Origin: Anastrepha obliqua | Taxonomy: Eukaryota; Arthropoda; Insecta; Diptera; Tephritidae | Direction: 5' to 3' | Assembly: GCF_027943255.1 (NCBI RefSeq) | Contig: NC_072893.1 | Span: 6,572,001 to 6,636,000, forward strand | Length of the DNA stretch: 64,000 nt | Shown here: positions 54,961 to 64,000 of the stretch, one piece after another | How the letters are laid out: every line of letters starts with the position of its first letter | Position numbering within the stretch: position 1 is the stretch's first letter | The notes under the pieces: model-generated | What the model was told of the DNA's origin: nothing | The model's database searches: none | Seen by the model: the letters and a program-made list of their open reading frames with translations, nothing else | Translations under genes and position numbers: made by a program

Positions 54961-57406
54961 CAAATGCCAAACACATCAAAAAGAACATGAAGTGAATTTT
55001 AAGCATATTTTGAATACCAAAAGGTCTCAGATGAACACAGAAAGAAAACATAAAATCGCGCACCATGAACCATTGACAACCAATCGACTCCCTTATGAGT
55101 TTTGTGGTTTTTGCGAACGTTTGTGTCGCTGCGCGCTTCCACCGTGAATTGCCATCGAGTTTTTTCGTGCGACTTTAGACGAGGTGGTGGTAAGTTGTGT
55201 GTGGATGTGTGTGATATAAAAGCAATAGATTTGCTGCGGAAATTGAAAAACAGTCACCTCTGGACTTATGTCTTGAAAATACTTCTCATAAGAAATATTT
55301 GCGCCGTCCATTTGTGGCATAAGCTGCAGACGCACAACGACAATTTGAATGCGAAGCTTAGCTAATACATCTGTCTGGTATTTATTCAAGTTTTCCATTT
55401 ATTTTATTATTTGATTACTTATTTTCCTTCGCTTTATTGTGGTCTAGTTACTATTTTTGGCGAGCACAAAGCAAATGATTTGACGTCCATCCATGAGCGC
55501 CAACTCCATTCCAATCATAACTTTACACAACATTGCCTCCTCCTACATTGAATTCAAGTTGTCTTTTTTTGTTTGATGATACATTTTGCATATTTTTCAG
55601 CCCTCGAATTCATGTAAATTTCATTCGTACTTCTACAAAATTTAATGAATTAAATTTCTTTTATCTCTAATCAAAAGTTCGGCTCCAAGCATTCGCCTTT
55701 TACTTCTTTTATTTACTTCGCAAATAGCCCGAATTTTGTTGTTTTGTTTCTTTGTTGCTGCGCAGCTTAATTTCAGCACTTTTCCCTTTCCAGTCGTACC
55801 GCCAGTTACTTTGTGAAGGGTAGTCCTCCACTAAGTGTCATTATCTTTTCAATTTAAATTAATTTTTAATTTTTTATTTTGCATCAAATATTGAGCTCTT
55901 CGATGCTGATATTTTGCTTTGAAAGGAAATTATAAAGCTCACTCTGGTTCCGTATCTATAAATTTTTTAGGCATTTTTTTCATAAATATAAAACGACTGC
56001 TTACATGAATTTGGCCTACGTAAATTGAGATTCATTATAAAAAAGGAAACGAATATTAAATTTTCAACTTACTTTCATTTCTAGGGGCAAATAATAACTA
56101 TAAGTAAATATTTCAGTGGGTTTCGACGCAATGGGCAACGGTCACTCTTTGCATACTTCAAAATTATAGCTTCCCATTAAATTAACTCTAACGAGCACTT
56201 AACTAATGAACAAAAATCAGTGATACTTCACGTATCTATAATTTAATAATTCATTAGGTAAAGACTTCCTTAAGTAGCAATCAAATCAGGCTCTCTTTTC
56301 TAACCCATGACTTACAGCTAACTGTGAAAATAAATATTGAATTTCTTATAGTTTGTTTTCGGGTTTCAACTTTACAGCAAATATAATTCTATCCCATGAA
56401 TGATAGCAACAAGATTGAGCACATAAGAGCGAGCGTGTTGTCACTTTGGCGCAGTTGTGCAGTGTTGCCAAATCTTTGCCCTTTAAATTAAATGTTTTTT
56501 TAATAACCAAAATGAGAAAATTTGTTGAGTTTGGTGTTTATTTCATTTATTTAACTTAAAGTTACCAAAACTGTAAGTTAGTAAAAATTATATAATTAGA
56601 AACGAGGCCAAAAAAGGCCACTCTTGCTTTTAAAACTTAAGTTGAGATGATTTCAGTGCATTTGAAAATTTATTGATTCTTATAAAATTTGATGTTTTGA
56701 AATAGCAAATCTTATTTGTTGCTCTTTTTAGGGTTATGCAAGAATATTGAAGCTTTTTCTTTCAACTCTTTTTAACATTTATAATATTTTTTTAATTTAA
56801 AAAAAATTTTGAAATTACTGAATACGAATTAAAGCCGTAGAGGTGCAATCATAGTAGATAAAAAATACTAAATAATACTGGAGAAACCATGATGACAGTG
56901 TTGAAAAACGCGTAACTTGTCTTCTTACATAACCTCAAATATAGCAAAACAGTGTGTTTTGGTCTTCTTTTTTTCATTAAAATCTATTGTGCATAACCAT
57001 AACACATTTATTTTCAAAAAAGCACACAGTAAAGACAATTTGTCACGCATACAAAGTTCTTTTATTAATGCAATAAAAATTTGGTATTTTCTTTGCTTTA
57101 AATGGGCATTTTAGTGCTTTTTTGTATCTAAAACTAGCCAATACTGCAATTTCGAGAGAGGGAGAGAGATTTAACAGCTCGAAGGAAAAGTAGAAAAACA
57201 AACTTGTAAAACATGCAAATAAAGCGAAAAAATGTCACACGCAAATAACCCACGAATAATCACCAACACCAATAATAATTACAATCGCCGACAATCTGAC
57301 CAGATGTTAAAAAAGCACAGCTAAATAGAGCTAAGTAAATTATTGAACAAATAAAAAAATAATATTTTATTGCAAACTTCACATTTTAATGAAAAGGTGG
57401 TAAAAA
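54961..57406. other. No gene recognised
   Basis: Non-coding sequence with no element recognised; 55990-56030 shares GGCCTACGT context with 53220-53250. Confidence 0.45.
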
Positions 57407-58345
57407 ATGGGAAAAAGAACTAAAACTCCGCGGTTAGAGAACAAAAAAAAATCTAAATCAAGTTACAAAAATGTTAATCTGGTCCAACTGATAACCAATT
57501 GCATCAGTGCCAAGTCGCGAAAAACAGCTGATATTGTCAAATTCGCTAAGAGCATTAGCGAGTATTATAGCTCGCTGAATATATATACAATATTTTGTAT
57601 ATTTTGTTTTGCATTTCAATTTGAGGTGTTTCATCAAGTTTGCCTTGCGTTAAGTGTTTCATTTCATTGCCATTGAGAAAGGTCTAATTTGTTTAAGTGA
57701 TTTGAAAGGGAGAATTTGGAAATTAAACTCATTTATGATTTTTGATTTTTTTGATTATTGCTCGGTAGTGAAGGTTAAAACACATATCTTAAATTTTACC
57801 GCCTTTAAGTTAAAAGCGGTTCAACATTTCTGTTTCCATTTGTCTATGCTCTTTTTCTTAAATATCACAAAATTTCCATATACAAATTATTATTTTTTAC
57901 TTCCACTGCTTGACATTGACACATGGGCTTGTATTCGATTACAAAAACTTCTTCATTTTTCAGTAAAGTACTCTCCTAGCTGCAAATGCGCAGTTATTCC
58001 ATAGCTACTACCGTCTTACTTAGATGAGCAATAAAATCGAAAAGCCTCTAGCAAGAGGATGAAGCTGAGTGAGCTGCAATATACTCCTAAAGAATAAATC
58101 TGTTTAGAGTAAGCATTAATTAAGTTTTTAACAATTTTTTTATTTAAAAAGGAATAGCACTTTTTAAAGCAGTGGCTGACAGTTGAACACATAGAGGCTT
58201 CCCTAGAAAGAATTTCGAAGAAACAAGAAGTGCTAAGGCAAATGTAGAGGGGGTCAAAAAAGGAAATTGAATCAGTTTGCGTAGAACTGGAAATCAACCA
58301 AAAGCGTATAGACGGAGAGCTGGCGGCCGCGGAGGTACTACGATA
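57407..58345 (+). other. Coding-like fragments abutting the large inverted-repeat element
   Basis: ATG 57407 opens a basic N-terminus, MGKRTKTPRLENKKKSKS, then SYKNVNLVQLITNCISAKSR and KFAKSISEYYSS, after which the frame becomes A+T-rich and unconvincing. At about 58160-58345 another frame reads EHIEASLERISKKQEVLRQM, a TAG, then KKEIESVCVELEINQKRID and GELAAAEVLR with a stop. This is a heptad-like, possibly coiled-coil segment. It runs into the outermost 30 bp of the left inverted repeat (from 58316). An intron between the parts is possible (AAAGCAG acceptor-like site near 58170) but unproven. The family is unknown to me. Confidence 0.35.
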
Positions 58346-58712
58346 ACACCTCCGGCTAGAATTTTGAGAAGTGGTTGGGAGAACCATGAAGCAGTGCCAT
58401 TTGCAAGGATTTTGCTCAAAACCCCTGCAAAAAAGACGTCAGACAACTTAAAGTTGCAAAAAAAAGTTGCTAAAAAAATGTTCGTACCTCCGGCTGAAAA
58501 TTTGTAGGCTTACTGTTTGAAGGTCACAAATGCTGTATATAAATCGTCAGACATCTAGATCGCTGCAAAAGTAGTGTCAGACGACCCCAAATTTGTAAAT
58601 TTTTTTCGAAATTTTTTTTTTTTTACCTCCGTCTGACATTTTTACATACTATTGCAAAAAGCATTTCAAGTACACATTTAAATTGTCAGACGAAAATACC
58701 GTTGCAAAATAC
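58316..58712 (+). repeat. Left terminal inverted repeat
   Basis: Contains GTCAGAC at 58438, 58546, 58576 and 58685 and its complement at 58631, plus ACCTCCGGC/ACCTCCGTC blocks. The outer 322 bp match the right arm with one mismatch, in the A/T homopolymer near 58610. Confidence 0.9.
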
Positions 58713-58732
58713 TTATCTCAAGCTACATACAG

Positions 58733-58950
58733 TGCTACATATTCGTATAAACGCATTGCATTTTTTTCGTTTACTTTAGAACTGTTTTAAGATTACAACA
58801 ATAACAACAACAAATATTCTTCCAAACTATTCGTTTAGGTAACAGTAAACCATCGTTGCATTTGTTTATTATCTATTGCTTTTTGTTGTAAAATAACGGG
58901 TGTCTATTTAAAATTGTGCTTAGAAATGCTACATATTCGTATAAACGCAT
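58733..58950. repeat. 24-bp direct repeats 194 bp apart
   Basis: The same 24 nt, beginning TGCTACATATTCGTATAAAC, stand at 58733-58756 and 58927-58950. They may mark a local duplication or an insertion between them. Confidence 0.75.
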
Positions 58951-58983
58951 AGTTTGTTAAAGAGTGCAGTAGTGAAATTAAAA

Positions 58984-59383
58984 GTGATTAACTTGTGAAT
59001 ATTGGGAACGTATATTGGTCAGTGTTTACCATGAGGAGGGCTATTCCAATCGTGAAATTGGACAAAAAATTGGAAGATCGGAAGGAGTTGTACGTGCTTT
59101 CTTAAAGAAAGCAGACATTTATGGAATAAAGAAAGCAACAAGAGGCAACAAAACAAAATAAAGTATGAGGCTATAAAAAATTTTTTGAATTGCAAATAAA
59201 AAATAAATTGGGTCTTCCTGGGTGTTCCTCATCATTTAAGTATTTTGCCTTAGACATTTTAGAAAATCTGAAGAAATTAGGTTAAAAAATTTAATTTAGC
59301 TAAGAAATTTTAATGAATGTGTAAAAAAATTGTAAGAATTTACCAAAATATTCAGTTACAAACAATATTCACAAGTTAATCAC
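58984..59383 (+). mobile_element. Nested 400-bp Tc3-like fragment with its own inverted ends
   Basis: A perfect 21-bp inverted repeat (GTGATTAACTTGTGAATATT and the next G at 58984-59004; complement at 59363-59383) encloses a short open frame, 59018-59161. This reads HEEGYSNREIGQKIGRSEGV, then VRAFLKKADIYG, a Tc3-type helix-turn-helix of the kind that opens Tc1-family transposases. The catalytic part is absent. No TA duplication is obvious at the boundary. Confidence 0.6.
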
Positions 59384-59388
59384 CCCTC

Positions 59389-60695
59389 ATGAACGGTGAC
59401 TCTCTACTGGATCAGATCTGCGTCTGCATAAGTAGTCCCAACTCACAAGGCTCTTTATATCTGATTGCCTCGTATTTGCCGCCTGAAAGTTCATACGAGC
59501 TGTACAAAGCGCATGTTGACAACATAGTATATCTTGTCCTAAATAATTTAAATGACAATAATTTATGTGTGTTAGGTGATTTCAACTTGAGTAAAATAAA
59601 TTGGTGTGCTAGTGCCTCTAACTCTATTCTCATACCAAACAATGTAACTGCAAACCATGAATTATATCTTATTGATAATATTCTTAGTCTTAATTTATTT
59701 CAAATTAATAATTTTGTTAATTCTCTGAATAGAATCTTAGACCTCATATTTGTAAGTGATAACATAAACTACGAGATCAATGAATGTTTGAATTCCATAA
59801 CTCCAAAAGGTAAGCATCATTTACCCTTAGTGCTCAAAATCGACTTTTATACTTTTGCTACAACTGCATCTGATGTCAGGCAATCATTCAATTATTCTTT
59901 ATGCGATTTTGTCAATTTCAATGACTTATTACTTGACATTAATTGGGATAATTTATTTGCTGAACTCGACACATCTAGTAGTTTTTCCGCGTTAAATCCA
60001 TTTTGTCTAAGTATAAATCTACGAAGAATCATTTGTACTTCGTTAAATATAAGCAAGCGTTAAAGGATTTCAACGATTTAAATAAATCTCTCTATAACAG
60101 CTATATTACCAATATAGAGTTAAACATTAAAGCGAATCCCAAAATCTTCTGGAAATATATAAAATCTAGAAGGAGTAGTGCCAGTGTTCCCACTGGTATG
60201 TTTTTCGATAATAGCCAAGCGCGAACCCCAACTGAGACGGCAAACTTGTTTGCTGAATTTTTTAAATCTAATTTTGCTGACGACGAACTTGATTGCCCAT
60301 CCGACTTTTCTTCTGACTTAGATTATGCCCTGAACTTTGGAGGTCTTTGCCTCTCTTCTGAGGATATTAGTAATGCTTTAACTAAATTGAAATCATCCTC
60401 TCAAACTGATGCTGATGGACTTTCAGCAGTTTTGATAAAAAACTGTCCGGCCTTCGTCTATCCCCTGAAAATTATTTTCAACAAATCTTTATCGTCGGGG
60501 TGTTTCATTGACGCATGGAAACTCTCTTTCATTACGCCCTTCTTTAAGAGTGGCAATAAAAATGACGTTAGAAATTATAGATCTATCTCTAAGCTGTCGA
60601 CTATCTCCAAAATTTTTGAGCATGCGGTCTATGCAAAGCTGAGTTTTGCCGTTAAATCTTTAATTTGCCCTAATCAGCATGGTTATGAAATTGCA
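59389..60695 (+). pseudogene. Jockey-like LINE fragment: endonuclease end and RT start
   Basis: The first frame (59389-60063) reads LYLIASYLPPESSYELY, NLCVLGDFNLSKINW with the catalytic Asp-Asn of the AP endonuclease, ILDLIFVSDN, and GKHHLPLVLKI, a variant of the closing SDH motif. A frameshift near 60030 leads to the second frame: NIELNIKANPKIFWKYIKSR, then LSSEDISNALTKLKSSSQTD, DGLSAVLIKN, LSFITPFFKSGNKNDVRNYR, SISKLSTISKIFEHAV and CPNQHG. That is the linker and the first RT motifs. The RT is cut before its active site, exactly where the nuclease frame begins. Both ends are missing, so this is an internal LINE slice. Confidence 0.85.
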
Positions 60696-61903
60696 GGGCC
60701 ACAGCAAGTAAGGTCACCAGATTTTTCCAAAGATCTGAGGTGTAGTAATTTTAAAGAAGCATTGGTCGAATTTCTAATTAATTATTGGACGGACGATTCT
60801 TTTATCCCTTTAATCAGAAACAAAACTTTGAATATAAACTTCGATCAATGCTATTCTTTCGAAGTTGTTAATAACAAAGTTGTACGATCCATCAACACGG
60901 ATTTGTCTTGTCCTTTGCATGAAGAGGCAGATACTAAAATCACTTATCACGTATCAAAAATTCAAATGACGTGTAATATTGAAATTCGTAGCGCTGATAC
61001 GGATGTATTGATTATATTATTAGGTATATTAATATGTATAAATTGGATAAATCACTGAAAATATGGATGCATGTCGGCGTTGGTGCCTCTCAACATTACA
61101 TCAATGTTACTCAGTTACATGCCAACTTAGGAGAACAACTTTGTAAAGCTCTACCTGGATTACATGCGTTCACTGGGTGTGATTATAATCCCGCCTTTTA
61201 TGGCAAAGGCAAGATCAGACCGTGGAAGAGTTTAAAGAAGTATCAGAATATCCAGAAAGCCTTCGCAGATCTGGGAGAGAATAATGTTGATCCTGCAACA
61301 TACCAAATAATAGAGGAGTTCGTCTGCACCATATACAATATAAAAGGAGTGCAGAAAGTGAATGAGGCTCGTCTGGTAATGTTCGAAGCCAACTACAAAC
61401 ACCATGACCAATCCGAGTTATTCAAGAAAAAAATTAGCACCACTGACGCGTCGAATTTTCCACTGTGTGCCGATGAATTAAATCAACACTTACTACGGAC
61501 AAGTTACATTACGCAATTATGGTTAAATGCGGACCAGAATAATCCATCAACTAAACATCCCGAGGAACATGGATGGTTTATTAACGAGGATGGAAAATAT
61601 GATTTTACATGGTTTAAAGGTGATCAGTCGCCGTCAGTAATTGATGATATTATTCTCGATGACACACAGCAACAGCCAACAAATTTAGGTATGTTAATAT
61701 TATTAGTCATTATCATCGATATCACATGAATTCTAATGATAATCTAATTATTTAATTTTTTCGATCATGTTGCAGAGGCAGAAAGACAATACGCATCCGA
61801 TGAGGATGAAGAACAGGATATAATCATCGAAGACGACGAGTTCGATGATGAATGCAACGACTCCGATACCAACAACATTCAAAGTGATAATGACGAGAAC
61901 TGA
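60696..61903 (+). pseudogene. XPG/FEN-like nuclease gene, N-terminally truncated, with one intron
   Basis: After the LINE junction the same frame reads GPQQVRSPDFSKDLRC, HEEADTKITYHV (60918-60953) and IRSADTDVLIILLG, which resemble the acidic XPG-I motifs. A 5-bp insertion near 61025 shifts the frame. It resumes as KLDKSLKIWMHVGVG, then LPGLHAFTGCDYNPAF and YGKGKIRPWKSLKK. GCDY followed by GKGK matches the helix-two-turn-helix of FEN/XPG nucleases. An intron fits 61689-61775 (GTATGT ... TGCAG) and restores the frame into an acidic tail, QYASDEDEEQDIIIEDDEF, ending at 61903. The N-terminal nuclease half with its first acidic residues is lacking. Related proteins are widespread in invertebrate genomes, often in many copies. 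Structure-based, not search-based, assignment. Confidence 0.7.
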
Positions 61904-61934
61904 AAAAAAATTACTATTTAAAAATTCTTTTTAA

Positions 61935-62150
61935 ATATAATTAAAATGAAATTACATTTTTCAAAATAAAATTGAAATGAAATTATCTTTTTTTACAAAC
62001 AAAATAGAAATAAAATTACTTTTGTTAAAATAAAACTACTACTCTTCAAAATAAGATTGAAATGAAATTATTTTTTTTTACAAATAAAATAGAAAAAAAA
62101 AATACTTTTCTTCAAATAAGATTGGGATGAAATTATTTTTTTTTTGTGTC
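61935..62150. repeat. A+T-rich minisatellite
   Basis: Alternating units such as AAAATAAAATTGAAATGAAA and AAACAAAATAGAAATAAAAT repeat with a larger period of about 106 bp. It follows the stop of the nuclease gene directly. Confidence 0.75.
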
Positions 62151-62411
62151 ATGTACCTAGTCATAATATTTTTTTTTTCTTAAACAAACTTACTAAGCGC
62201 ACAAACTATTCAATAATAATTCTCTACAATACACCGAAATCAGCATTTTTATTTTATTCAGACGAAGAATCTTTTACTTTTTATATGTACGACACATGCG
62301 TAAAATTTTCCCTTCAATTGATATTCTTTTATTGCGTACAGTAACTCAACAAAGTATTTCAATAAGTTAAATAAATGATGAAACTGTATTCAGCAATCTG
62401 GACTGGAAGTT

Positions 62412-62977
62412 CGTGATATCGCAGAGGTATTTGCAACGGTATTTTCGTCTGACAATTTAAATGTGTACTTGAAATGCTTTTTGCAAAAATATGTAAAAAT
62501 GTCAGACGGAGGTAACAAAAATAAATTCCGAAAAAAAAAAAAAAATTCAGGCAGACCGGAACTTCACGGATATTGTAGGATGACTTAGCAGCGGTATTTC
62601 CGTCTGACGATTTAAATATACACTTAAAATAGTGCCCACTATAATATGTGAGAACGTCAGACGGAGGTAAAAAAAAAAAATTTTCGAAAAAAATTTACAA
62701 ATTTGGGGTCGTCTGACACTACTTTTGCAGCGATCTAGATGTCTGACGATTTATATACAGCATTTGTGACCTTCAAACAGTAAGCCTACAAATTTTCAGC
62801 CGGAGGTACGAACATTTTTTTAGCAACTTTTTTTTGCAACTTTAAGTTGTCTGACGTCTTTTTTGCAGGGGTTTTGAGCAAAATCCTTGCAAATGGCACT
62901 GCTTCATGGTTCTCCCAACCACTTCTCAAAATTCTAGCCGGAGGTGTTATCGTAGTACCTCCGCGGCCGCCAGCTCT
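62412..62977 (-). repeat. Right terminal inverted repeat with an extra tandem unit
   Basis: GTCAGAC or its complement stands at 62447, 62501, 62602, 62656, 62710, 62740 and 62849. The segment 62501-62655 is a diverged tandem copy of the flanking unit that the left arm lacks. Confidence 0.9.
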
Positions 62978-63744
62978 TAGTCTAGTATGTAAGCATACTT
63001 TCGCTACTTACCCTCTGGAAAAATTCTGCAATGTTAGACTAAATTTCAACTAGTAACATTTTGGTAAATGTCATTCGATTTGGTGTTGGTCATATCATCG
63101 TCGTAAGTGGGAGTTTAAGTATGAGGAAGGGGCTTTAGATTCAAACACAAGCACATAAACGCCGCTGGGTTCCCTGCTTTCATAAATTCACACGCATCTA
63201 CTAGTAGCAGATTGATAAAGCTATCTATAGAATATCATCTGAGTATCATTTGGCCAACACTCGATAAACTTGAAACATGGAACTTAGAAAAGATCTCAAA
63301 AGTTATTTTTATTTTATTTTATTTTATTTTATTTATTTTATTTTATTTAATATAAAGAATACTAACAAAGCACTAAATATTGGTTATCTGGAGCTTTAGA
63401 AATGTGAGAGAGGCAGGGTCTTTTGAGCAACGATTTGACGAATGCTCAGTACTACGAAAAAGTCGCTTCAGTCGAACCGTTTTCGAGAATCTGGAGAACT
63501 ATTATACTTTTTCCAGGCTTTGGACAATTTAAGCCTCTGGCATAGACTCGCTGGAAGGGCTGATTAAGATCGCAATGGTTTAAGAACATCTGGGGATAGA
63601 TGTGAGTAAATTTTCTACTTGCCAATAGGTTTCACTTTCATTTTGTTTTCACTCATCGATGCCTTTGCAAAATCCTGAAAATCTTCTGCCCATACACAAT
63701 CGCGAATGCTGGTCTATGACGAAAAACTCAGCAAATCCAAATAC
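62978..63744. other. No gene; (TTTTA)n at about 63304-63353
   Basis: Non-coding sequence with a TTTTA/TTTA microsatellite. Confidence 0.5.
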
Positions 63745-63980
63745 TCCTTGAGATTTGCAGGAAAAAAAATGGGGTTGGATGAGCCACATCCTGCGTAGAC
63801 AATATAATGACTTCACAAGAGCCGCTATTGAGTGGACTCCCCATGGCAGCCATTTGGATTGTTGGACGACGGTTGGATTGAGAAACGTGTGTCGTGAATT
63901 TAAACTGGAATGAAGCAAAGAAGACTGGCGCAGAACAAATCTGAGTCGAAGGAGTTTTTGTGGCCCCTGGAACCATAGTT
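63745..63980 (+). pseudogene. LINE reverse transcriptase C-terminus
   Basis: The frame reads KKWGWMSHILRRQYNDFTRA, then AIEWTPHGSHLDCWTTVG. After a stop it continues with SKEDWRRTNLSRRSF. It lines up with KWRWLGHTLRK ... LDWNPQGQRKRG of the LINE at 41655-42115. More diverged than that copy; it runs close to the right edge of the window. Confidence 0.65.
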
Positions 63981-64000
63981 ATTAATAAAAAAAATAATGG

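Larger units (their letters stand above)
58316..62977 (+). mobile_element. 4.66-kb unit with very long, near-identical terminal inverted repeats
   Basis: The left arm 58316-58637 and right arm 62656-62977 are complementary at 321 of 322 positions. Both start AGAGCTGGCGGCCGCGGAGG. Further in, 58631-58710 pairs with 62425-62507, so the right arm carries an extra diverged 155-bp tandem unit. The heptamer GTCAGAC or its complement occurs five times in the left arm and seven in the right, suggesting transposase binding sites. Inside lie a nested Tc3-like fragment, a truncated LINE and an XPG/FEN-like nuclease frame. No transposase was recognised. No clear target duplication is visible at the outer ends. 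Academ elements, known to encode XPG-like nucleases, are one candidate class; a non-autonomous element that captured unrelated genes is another. Confidence 0.75.

Noticed and set aside
61023..61040. Second intron at the GTATATTAATATG site in the nuclease gene
   Set aside because: Far too short for a spliceosomal intron; a 5-bp insertion explains the frame change better.

Overview
This 64 kb window is A+T-rich, intron/intergenic-type DNA of an insect, most likely a higher fly (Diptera). A true-fruit-fly (tephritid) source is my best guess, from recalled resemblance of its tRNA-derived SINE and Helitron to repeats common in those genomes. I found one intact conventional gene, a tRNA-Val(CAC) at 27180-27252, and no convincing host protein-coding gene. 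Nearly everything recognisable is mobile DNA at different stages of decay.

Layout: 0-2.7 kb holds a Tc1-like transposon split by a LINE, followed by an R1/LOA-like LINE with RNase H, itself split by a GTT-headed repeat. 2.8-10.4 kb holds five copies of one SINE family, an RTE-like LINE tail, a strong 83-bp inverted repeat and an A+T minisatellite. 12.2-16.9 kb holds a Tc1-type element with both termini, four DNA-transposon or LINE remnants, and a set of TTAA-flanked elements, one nested in another. 18.6-25.2 kb holds LINE pieces, two defective mariner-type elements with both termini, and a Helitron remnant with both ends. 27-31 kb holds the tRNA, a mariner-type relic, an RTE-like LINE and another TTAA element with a LINE tail inserted in it. 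33-45 kb holds minisatellites and further Tc1, mariner, SINE and LINE relics. 45.2-48.5 kb is a piggyBac-type transposon whose right end was hit by a LINE, with target duplications of both events visible. 50.3-53.1 kb holds a TTAA element, the best-preserved mariner-type transposon in the window (only three lesions seen) and a SINE.

The most unusual object is 58316-62977: a 4.66 kb unit bounded by long terminal inverted repeats whose outer 322 bp match at 321 positions, studded with twelve copies of the heptamer GTCAGAC or its complement. Inside are a small nested Tc3-like fragment, a truncated jockey-like LINE, and an XPG/FEN-like nuclease reading frame with a recognisable 87-bp intron and an acidic C-terminus; the LINE reading frame runs directly into the nuclease frame. 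The near-identical arms suggest recent mobility or gene conversion, in contrast to the decayed DNA around it. Academ-type DNA transposons are known to carry XPG-like nucleases, so a defective Academ-like element is one hypothesis.

All family names rest on motif recognition by eye; no database search was possible.
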